Assembly (NCBI RefSeq): GCF_001431645.1
Contig: NZ_LLXU01000058.1
Location: 124,001 to 188,000 of the forward strand
Direction: 5' to 3'
Origin: Stenotrophomonas panacihumi
Lineage (GTDB): Bacteria; Pseudomonadota; Gammaproteobacteria; Xanthomonadales; Xanthomonadaceae
DNA: 64,000 nucleotides
This document shows positions 55,207-64,000 of this stretch, one piece after another (position 1 is the stretch's first letter; the number at the start of each line of letters is the position of its first letter). The notes under the pieces are model-generated. The model was not told where the DNA came from. It did no database searches and was given only the letters and a program-made list of their open reading frames with translations. A program made the position numbers and the translations under genes.

Positions 55207-55844
55207 TCAGGCCGTCGCGCCGGTCTGCGGTGCATCGAACGGCACGTAATATTTGCGCAGGACCGGCAACGCCTCGTAGCGCGCCACGCGGGCGGCCAGG
55301 GCGGGGAAGCGGTCCAGGTCGTAGGGCAGCGCATCGCGCAGGTAGGTGCAGAAGCAGGCCACGGTGAGGTCGGCCAGGCCGAAGCGTTCGCCCACCAGCC
55401 ATTCGCGATCGCCGGCGTCCACGCACGCCTGCTCGAGCACCTGCAGCGCGCCTTCCATCTGCGTGCGGCAGCGTTCAACCCACGGGGCGTGGCGCTTTTC
55501 CTCGGGACGGAACACGCGCTCCATCACCTGCTGCAGCGCCTTCTCCACCGCGCCGTTGGCATAGCCGACCAGTCGCAGCGCCTGGCGGCGTTCGGCGCCG
55601 TGCGCGGGCAGCAGCGCGTCCTCGCCGGCCTGGCCGTCGAGCCAGTCGAGGATCACGGCCGATTCGGTCAGCACTTCGCCGTCGTCCAGCACCAGCACCG
55701 GCACGCGGCCGAGCGGGCTGTATTCGCGGATGCGGTCGAAATCCCGGCCCACCGACCAGTCGCGATGTTCGAACGACAGGCCGAGCCGGTCCAGCGCCAC
55801 GGCGACGCGGCGCACGAACGGCGAGTCGAACATGCCGATGAGGA

Positions 55845-55848
<4 letters not shown>
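55207..55848 (-). CDS. Glutathione S-transferase family protein
   Basis: A 213-residue protein with the N-terminal thioredoxin-fold domain ([19 protein letters not shown], then [17 protein letters not shown] with the conserved cis-Pro and Glu-Ser for glutathione) and a C-terminal helical domain ([14 protein letters not shown]). It probably conjugates or reduces small molecules with glutathione. The start codon overlaps the glyQ stop (ATGA), and glyS begins 15 bp after its stop, so this gene sits inside the glycyl-tRNA synthetase operon. Confidence 0.88.
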
Positions 55849-56762
<914 letters not shown>

Positions 56763-56837
56763 GCGACAGGGGCCGTGCGAAGGGGTGCGCTAGTATAGCG
56801 GCCGACCTGCGGGGCATTCCGCAGCGGGGAACGGCTC

Positions 56838-58654
<1,817 letters not shown>

Positions 58655-58658
<4 letters not shown>

Positions 58659-59416
58659 AGCCGCCCCTGCCGTTCCTGATCCTCGAAACCGGCCAGCCGG
58701 TGCCGGCGATGAAGCGCTACGGGCGCTTCCCGCACTGGATCCGCGTGGCCGCGGGGCTGGCCGAGGCCGAGACGGTGGTGGTGAACGTGGAAGCCGGGCA
58801 GGCGCTGCCCTCGCCGGAGGGCTTCGCCGGCACGATCGTGTCCGGCTCGGCGGCCTTCGTCACCGACCGCGCCGAATGGAGCGAGCGCACCGCCGACTGG
58901 CTGCGCGCCGCCGCCCACGACGGGCTGCCGGTGTTCGGCATCTGCTATGGCCACCAGCTGCTGGCGCATGCGCTTGGCGGGCAGGTGGACTACAACCCGG
59001 CCGGGCGCGAATCGGGCACGATCGAGCTGGAGCTGCACCCGCCGGCCTTCGAGGACCCGCTGTTCGCCGGCCTGCCCGGGCGCTTCCCCGCCCATGCCAC
59101 CCACCTGCAGACGGTGCTGCGTGCGCCCGAAGGCGCCACCGTGCTGGCCCGGTCGCCGCAGGACGAATGCCACGCCTTCCGCTGGGGCGCCCATGCCTGG
59201 GGCGTGCAGTTCCACCCGGAATTTGCCACCCATCACATCCGCGGCTACGTTCGGGCCCGTGCCGACTGCCTGCAACGCCATGGCCGCTGCGCCCGCACGG
59301 TGGCGCGGGAAGTCAGCGCCGCGCCGCTGGCCCGGCGCCTGCTGCGAAGATTCGTCCAGCACGCGCGCACGCTGCCAACGCACGGCCACGGTGGCAGGCC
59401 GGAAAACGCGCGATAA
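58655..59416 (+). CDS. Class I glutamine amidotransferase-like protein
   Basis: A 253-residue GATase1 domain. The nucleophile is C97 in FGICYGHQLLA, with H187 and E189 in FHPEF completing the triad. It resembles stand-alone GMP synthase-like amidotransferases whose amide acceptor is unknown. The last 40 residues are Arg/Ala-rich and not part of the fold. It is coupled to the GspE-family ATPase gene by a 4-bp overlap, although no functional link is known. Confidence 0.85.
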
Positions 59417-59462
59417 TCGCGTGGCGCCGGACTAGGCCGGCGCGTATCGATGCGGGATGGGA

Positions 59463-60371
59463 ATGAGCGAAATTCGCAAGCTGCCGGCGTCCGCCGGCGC
59501 GGAATGGTTGTCGACCGGCTTCGCGCTGCTGCGGCGCGCGCCGTTGGCGCTGGGTACGTTGGGCATGACGTGGGGGCTGATCGCGGTGCTCGGCGCCGGG
59601 CTGGCGATGATGCTGCCGGCCCTGGGCCTGGCCGTGCAGTTCCTGATGCTGCTGGCCGGCCCGGTCTTCATGGGCGGCATGCTGTGGGCGGTGCGCGAGG
59701 TGGACGAAGGCCGCGCGGCGCGCCCCTCCCACCTGCTGCACGGGCTGCAGGAGGGTCGTGCGCCGCACCTGCTGGTGTCGCTGCTGCCGCAGGCGCTGGC
59801 GGTGATCGTGCTGGCGCTGCTGCTGGTGGCGCTGATCGGACCGGCGGGCTGGCAGCAGCTGTCCCAGGTGATGGGTGAGCTGGAGCGCATCAACCAGGCC
59901 GCCGCGCAGTCGGGCGTGCAGCCCGATCCGGCGCAGGTGCAGGCGCTGGTGGCCAGCTTGCCGGCCGGGCGCATCCTGCTGTGGCTGCTGGCGGGTATCG
60001 TCACTTTCGCCGCGCTGAGCCTGGCGCTGTTCGTGATGCCGCCGCAGGTGATGTTCGACCACGCCACCGGCGTGCATGCGCTGCGCGAGAGCCTGCGTGC
60101 GGGCATTCGCAACCTGCCGGCGCTGCTGGTGTTCTTCGTGCTCACGTTCATCGCGCTGGTGGCGATCTACTTCGTCGTCGCGCTGGTGGCGATGGTCGCC
60201 TCGCTGCTGCTCGGCACCTTCGCCCTGTACCTGGCGCAGCTGCTGATGATGGGCGTGCTGATGCCGGTATTCGCCGGTGCGGTCTACGCGGCGTGGAAGC
60301 AGATGTTCGGCCACGCCGACGCCGTTGCGCCGCCGACCGGCGCCGAGCGCCAGGACGTCTTCGTGGCGTAA
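59463..60371 (+). CDS. BPSS1780-like integral membrane protein
   Basis: A 302-residue protein with about six hydrophobic helices in three pairs and a short polar tail. The start SEIRKLPASAGAEWLSTGFALLRRAPLALG and the segment FVMPPQVMFDHATGVHALRESLRAG fit the BPSS1780 family of uncharacterised membrane proteins. No catalytic residues stand out. An ATG at 59457 is two codons upstream; 59463 was preferred for the GGGA just before it. It is convergent with tatC and of unknown function. Confidence 0.75.
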   Translation: MSEIRKLPASAGAEWLSTGFALLRRAPLALGTLGMTWGLIAVLGAGLAMMLPALGLAVQFLMLLAGPVFMGGMLWAVREVDEGRAARPSHLLHGLQEGRAPHLLVSLLPQALAVIVLALLLVALIGPAGWQQLSQVMGELERINQAAAQSGVQPDPAQVQALVASLPAGRILLWLLAGIVTFAALSLALFVMPPQVMFDHATGVHALRESLRAGIRNLPALLVFFVLTFIALVAIYFVVALVAMVASLLLGTFALYLAQLLMMGVLMPVFAGAVYAAWKQMFGHADAVAPPTGAERQDVFVA

Positions 60372-60408
60372 GCGGGCAAGCCGCGGCGGGCGCGATGCCC
60401 GCCAGCGG

Positions 60409-61155
60409 TCACGACTGCGGCTGGGCCTTCGGCACCACCGCGCGGGCGGCGATGATGCCCAACTCGTAGAGGATGCACATCGGGATGGCCAGCATCAGCT
60501 GGGAGACCACGTCCGGCGGGGTCAGCACCGCGGCGATCACGAAGATGCCGACGATGGCGTAGCCGCGGCCCTGGCGCAGCTGGTCCGGCGTGACCCAGCC
60601 CAGCAACGCCATGATGACCAGCGCCACCGGCAGCTCGAAGCTGGTGCCGAAGGCGAAGAAGATCACCAGGACGAAATCCAGGTAGGCGTTCGCGTCGGGC
60701 GTGAGCGCGATGACGTCCGGGGTGAAGGTGGTCAGGAAGTGGAAGACCGCCGGCAGCACCAGGAAATAGGCGAACGCGCAGCCGGTGTAGAACAGCGCCA
60801 CGGCCGAGGCCAGCAGCGGCAGGGCCAGGCGCTTCTCGCGCTGGTAAAGCCCCGGGGCCACGAAGGCCCACGCCTGGTACAGCAACCACGGCACCGCAAT
60901 GAACAGCGCCACGAAGAGGGTCAGCTTCATCGGCGCGAAGAACGCACCGGCCGGGTTCATCGCGATCATCGTCTGCCCGGCGGGCAGCTGCGAGACCAGC
61001 GGGCGCGCCAGCCAGCTGTAGATCTGCCGGGTGAAGGGCAGCAGGCACAGCAGCACCACGCCCAGGCCCAGCAGCGCGCGCACCAGGCGGGCGCGCAGTT
61101 CGATCAGGTGTTCGATCAGGCTGCTCTCGGCCTGCAGGTCGTCCGGGGCGTTCAC
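60409..61155 (-). CDS. tatC: Twin-arginine translocase subunit TatC
   Basis: A 248-residue, six-helix protein, the receptor of the Tat system that binds twin-arginine signal peptides of folded proteins. SLIEHLIELRARLVRALLG at the start and FGTSFELPVALVIMALLGWV in helix 4 are typical, the first including the conserved Glu for signal recognition. It overlaps tatB by 4 bp. The operon order is tatA-tatB-tatC. Confidence 0.97.
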   Translation of the reverse strand: MNAPDDLQAESSLIEHLIELRARLVRALLGLGVVLLCLLPFTRQIYSWLARPLVSQLPAGQTMIAMNPAGAFFAPMKLTLFVALFIAVPWLLYQAWAFVAPGLYQREKRLALPLLASAVALFYTGCAFAYFLVLPAVFHFLTTFTPDVIALTPDANAYLDFVLVIFFAFGTSFELPVALVIMALLGWVTPDQLRQGRGYAIVGIFVIAAVLTPPDVVSQLMLAIPMCILYELGIIAARAVVPKAQPQS

Positions 61156-61547
61156 GGCTGCTTCTCGGGCGGGGCCGGTTCGGCGGGCGGCGGCGTGGCC
61201 GGCGTTTCGGCCACCGGCGCCGGCGCGGCGTCGCTACCGGTGCGGATGTCCACGTCGCGCGCGACCTCGTCGTGCAGCGCCTGGCCATGTTCGCGCACCT
61301 GCTCGTGACCTTGCCGCATCTGCGACTCGGCCTCGCGCAGCGAGCTCTGCACGCTCTGCAGGTTGCGCTTGAGTTCCTCGGCCTCGAGCTCGCGCTCGAG
61401 TTCCTGCTTGACCGAATCCCACTGGTTGCGCGCCCGGCGCACCCACAGGCCGGCGAACCGCGCGGCCTTGGGCAGGCGCTCGGGACCGAGCACCACCAAG
61501 GCCACGATGGCGATCAGCAGCAGTTCGCTGAAACCGATGTCGAACAC
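61152..61547 (-). CDS. tatB: Twin-arginine translocase subunit TatB
   Basis: A 131-residue protein with a single N-terminal helix (MFDIGFSELLLIAIVALVVLGPERLP), the GPERLP hinge typical of TatB, a long amphipathic helix, and a proline/alanine-rich disordered tail. It passes Tat substrates from TatC to TatA. It starts 24 bp after tatA. Confidence 0.96.
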   Translation of the reverse strand: MFDIGFSELLLIAIVALVVLGPERLPKAARFAGLWVRRARNQWDSVKQELERELEAEELKRNLQSVQSSLREAESQMRQGHEQVREHGQALHDEVARDVDIRTGSDAAPAPVAETPATPPPAEPAPPEKQP

Positions 61548-61571
61548 GTGCCGACGCCCTCGCCCGCGAGA

Positions 61572-61799
61572 TCAGCGACCGTCGCGGTCGCGTTCGCGCT
61601 CGTTCTGCGCCTGCGTGCTGTCGGCGTCGCGGGTCTGGTCGTTGAGCTGCGCCGGACGGTCATCGTCGCGCATGCCCTTCTTGAATTCCTTGACCGCGGA
61701 GCCCAGGTCCTTGGCGCCGCTGGTCAGGCGCTTGGTACCGAAGACCAGCAACACGATCACCAGCACGATCAACCAGTGCCAGATGCTCAAACCGCCCAT
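61572..61799 (-). CDS. tatA: Twin-arginine translocase subunit TatA
   Basis: A 75-residue protein: the short helix [20 protein letters not shown], the hinge TKRL, an amphipathic helix with [14 protein letters not shown], and a charged tail. It forms the pore-like assembly of the Tat system. ATG 61799 is the family start; a longer frame reaching 61844 overlaps the upstream hairpin. It is the first gene of tatABC. Confidence 0.96.
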   Translation of the reverse strand: MGGLSIWHWLIVLVIVLLVFGTKRLTSGAKDLGSAVKEFKKGMRDDDRPAQLNDQTRDADSTQAQNERERDRDGR

Positions 61800-61840
61800 G
61801 ATCTGCTCGCCGCTTACCGTGAAAGGACACTCAGGATAGC

Positions 61841-61864
61841 GCACCCCCGCCGGGACGGGGGTGC
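61841..61864 (-). terminator. Possible terminator hairpin between the SYLF gene and tatA
   Basis: GCACCCCCG-TCCCGG-CGGGGGTGC, a perfect 9-bp stem, 6 bp after the SYLF stop on the minus strand. There is no T run, so it may only attenuate or protect the RNA end. Confidence 0.4.
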
Positions 61865-61870
61865 TGACTT

Positions 61871-62752
61871 TCAGGGCTTGCCATCCAGCGTTTCAGTGCG
61901 TACTTCGCCCTCGCCCACCGGCTGGAAACCCGGCTGCGGCGCGTTGGCCGGCGCGGCCTGCAACGGCGCGGTGCTGGCCTCCTGCGGGGCGGCCGGCGCC
62001 GGGCCGTTGACCGGCACGGCGGCGGTGCGCGGGGCCGGCGCCGGGGCGCCTTCGCCGCGGTTGCTGCGCGCGGTGTAGGTGGCTTCCTCCAGGCGGTCGC
62101 GGAAGGCGATCACGTCGGTGGACGGCTGCTCGGGCGAGCGGCCTTCGAAGATCATGCGCGGCGTGCTGCCGGTGCCGTAGGCATTCAGGTCGGCCTCGTC
62201 GTCGATCTGCAGGATGGCGCCGTCCAGCGCCACGCCGGCGAACAGGCCACGGGCACGCGACCACGACCAGATTTCGGCCTTGAGCTGGCCATCGGTGGCG
62301 GCGGCGGCATTGCGGCCGACCGGGCCGGCGGCCACGCCGGCGTCGGCGCCGAGGGTGAACTTGCCGTTGACGATGTTGTCCAGGCTGCGGTCGTTGCGGA
62401 ACACCAGCACCACGTCGGAAGACTGCACGCCGGCCTGGAAGCCGATGCTGCCGCCGGTGAGCTTGACGAACACGGGCTGCGACCAGCTGCCGTCGGGGTT
62501 CTTCATCGACATCAGGCCGTGGCCGCGGCGGCCGCCGATGACCAGGCCGGCCTTGATGGTGTCCGGGATGACGACGATCGCCCGGGCTTCGTCGAGCAGC
62601 TTGTCGGGGATGGACTGCTCGGGGATCTTCTGGATCTCGTTGAGCACCCGCACCGCGTTACGCGCGCGCTGGTCTTCCTCGGGGCCGGCGATGGCATGGC
62701 CGGCGGCGAACGACAGGGACAGCAGCAGGGCAAGACGCGACAGGCGGGGCAT
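61871..62752 (-). CDS. SYLF/YSC84-domain lipid-binding-like protein
   Basis: A 293-residue exported protein. The signal peptide ends GHAIAGPEE near residue 22. The SYLF (YSC84) domain runs from about 30 to 210, with [28 protein letters not shown] and [13 protein letters not shown]. In eukaryotes this domain binds phosphoinositides; in bacteria the role is unknown. The last 70 residues are Pro/Ala-rich and disordered. ATG 62752 gives a normal signal peptide; an in-frame TTG at 62764 is less likely. Confidence 0.87.
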   Translation of the reverse strand: MPRLSRLALLLSLSFAAGHAIAGPEEDQRARNAVRVLNEIQKIPEQSIPDKLLDEARAIVVIPDTIKAGLVIGGRRGHGLMSMKNPDGSWSQPVFVKLTGGSIGFQAGVQSSDVVLVFRNDRSLDNIVNGKFTLGADAGVAAGPVGRNAAAATDGQLKAEIWSWSRARGLFAGVALDGAILQIDDEADLNAYGTGSTPRMIFEGRSPEQPSTDVIAFRDRLEEATYTARSNRGEGAPAPAPRTAAVPVNGPAPAAPQEASTAPLQAAPANAPQPGFQPVGEGEVRTETLDGKP

Positions 62753-62915
62753 GACGGGCTCCAATGAACGATCGCGGAAAGATAAGGCAATGGCCGACGT
62801 TAGTCGCGCCGGGGTGAATCGCCCATTAGCGCGCGTGCCGGGCCAGCACCCGTTCTATCGCGTCCATCGAGCACATGGGAGGGCGCCGGCGCGGCTGTCC
62901 TGCCACAATGGGGTC

Positions 62916-63872
62916 ATGTCCGACGCATCGAAAACCGCCCTGCTGGCCGTCAACCTGGGCACGCCCGACGCGCCCACTCCCCAGGCGGTACGACGTTACC
63001 TGGGCGAATTCCTTGGCGACCCGCGCGTGGTGTCCATTCCGCATTGGCTGTGGAAGCCCCTGCTGCATGGGTTGATCCTGCCGCTGCGCGGGCCGCGTTC
63101 GGCGGAGAAATACGCGCAGGTGTGGCTGCCGGGCGGCTCGCCGCTGGCGGTGCACACCGCGGGCCTGGCGCAGGCCCTGCAGGCGGCACTGCCGGCGTGG
63201 CGGGTGGATTGGGCGATGCGCTACGGCGAGCCCGCGCTCCTGCGCGCGTTGGACCGGCTATTGGATGCCGGCATCGCCCGCATCGTGGTGCTGCCGCTGT
63301 ACCCGCAGTACTCGACCACCACCACCGCCTCGGTGCAGGACGTGGTGGATGCATGGCGCCAGCGCCACCCCGACGTCCGCGTGGACGTGGTGCGCGACTA
63401 CGCGGAAGACCCGGCCTGGGTGGAGGCGGTCGCCGCGTCGATCCGCGCGCACTGGGACGCCCACGGCCGTGGCCAGCGCCTGATGTTCTCCTTCCACGGC
63501 CTGCCGCAGCGCGTGGCCGACGATGGCGACCCCTACCCGCAACGCTGCGAGGCCAGCGCGCGCGCGATCGCCGCGGCGCTCGGCCTGGAAGACGACCAGT
63601 GGCAGCTCGGCTACCAGTCGCGCTTCGGCCGCGAGCGCTGGCTGCAGCCGTATGCCGAACCCGCGCTGTGGGCGATGGCCGAGTCCGGCGTGCGCCGCAT
63701 CGACGTCGTCTGCCCGGGCTTTGCCACTGACTGCCTGGAAACGCTGGAGGAAGTGGCGATGGGCTTCTCCCACACGCTCGCCGAGCGTGGCGCGGAGCTG
63801 CGTTACATCCCCTGCCTCAACGCCGCCCCGGCGCACGCCGCCGCGCTGGCGGCATTGGCCACGCGCGTTTGA
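62916..63872 (+). CDS. hemH: Ferrochelatase
   Basis: A 318-residue ferrochelatase that inserts Fe2+ into protoporphyrin IX, the last step of haem synthesis. Visible motifs are [12 protein letters not shown] at the start, [11 protein letters not shown], the metal-site histidine in FSFHGLPQR, and [17 protein letters not shown] with the conserved glutamate. ATG 62916 matches the family start; the frame is open far upstream but only as antisense to the SYLF gene. Its stop overlaps the next gene start by one base (TGATG). Confidence 0.96.
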   Translation: MSDASKTALLAVNLGTPDAPTPQAVRRYLGEFLGDPRVVSIPHWLWKPLLHGLILPLRGPRSAEKYAQVWLPGGSPLAVHTAGLAQALQAALPAWRVDWAMRYGEPALLRALDRLLDAGIARIVVLPLYPQYSTTTTASVQDVVDAWRQRHPDVRVDVVRDYAEDPAWVEAVAASIRAHWDAHGRGQRLMFSFHGLPQRVADDGDPYPQRCEASARAIAAALGLEDDQWQLGYQSRFGRERWLQPYAEPALWAMAESGVRRIDVVCPGFATDCLETLEEVAMGFSHTLAERGAELRYIPCLNAAPAHAAALAALATRV

Positions 63873-64000
63873 TGGGCGTGCACGAGTTCGCCTGCACCCT
63901 GCCCTTCGGCGAGCTGCGCGGCCTGCGCTGCGGCCAGCCCGGCGGGCGCCGCGTGCTGGCCATGCACGGCTGGCTCGACAACGCCGCCAGCTTCCTGCCG
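63872..64000 (+). CDS. Alpha/beta hydrolase, 5' part only, cut by window end
   Basis: The first 43 codons are visible, starting with an ATG that overlaps the hemH stop. RVLAMHGWLDNAASFLP is the HGxxDN oxyanion-hole strand-turn of alpha/beta-hydrolase-fold esterases. The nucleophile and the rest lie outside the window, so the substrate cannot be judged. It forms an operon with hemH. Confidence 0.75.
   Translation, partial: MGVHEFACTLPFGELRGLRCGQPGGRRVLAMHGWLDNAASFLP

Overview
The window is high-GC DNA from a gammaproteobacterium of the Xanthomonadaceae/Lysobacteraceae type (Lysobacter, Pseudoxanthomonas, Luteimonas or a relative). Signs are the heavy G/C third-codon bias, the glyQ - glutathione S-transferase - glyS cluster, an S46 dipeptidyl-peptidase, a cellobionate phosphorylase module and the tamAB, tatABC and hemH neighbourhoods. 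The genus is inferred from gene content only.

Left part, about 1-26100: the right end of a genomic island, of lower GC than the rest. Bases 1-13015 hold six same-strand, tightly packed genes: an Eco57I-type adenine methyltransferase cut by the window edge, an HNH nuclease fused to a DGQHR/ParB-like domain, an SNF2 helicase resembling DrmD of class 1 DISARM, an actin/Hsp70-fold ATPase, a NERD-nuclease/SF1-helicase fusion, and a TPR/OB-fold protein. After a 200-bp gap with a good promoter under an inverted repeat comes a second operon (13217-23277): hipB, hipA, a 2113-residue DruE-like helicase with DUF1998 and a nuclease-like tail, and a UvrD-like helicase with a RelE/ParE-like N-terminal domain. 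The set looks like one or two phage-defence systems. I do not recognise the full combination as a named system; it is the most interesting part of the window. The island ends with a MobI-like gene, a small repeat protein and a P4-type tyrosine integrase preceded by tandem 12-bp repeats.

Right part, 26371-64000: chromosomal backbone. First come a VOC-fold protein and a coniferyl-type aldehyde dehydrogenase. An acetate/carboxylate block follows: a DcaP-like porin and an MHS-family transporter, divergent from acs, then a LuxR-type regulator and a symporter-fused hybrid kinase that match CrbR/CrbS. mntP, with a yybP-ykoY manganese riboswitch, lies between these two regulators. A cellobionic-acid module follows (GH94 phosphorylase, GPH transporter, divergent gluconokinase).

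The remainder holds a DPP11-like S46 peptidase, a SIMPL protein, two degenerate dehydroquinase-like genes with a small partner, tamA-tamB, glyQ-GST-glyS, a GspE-family ATPase with a glutamine amidotransferase, a membrane protein, tatABC, a SYLF protein, hemH, and the start of an alpha/beta hydrolase at the right edge. I found no rRNA, tRNA, CRISPR array or insertion sequence.
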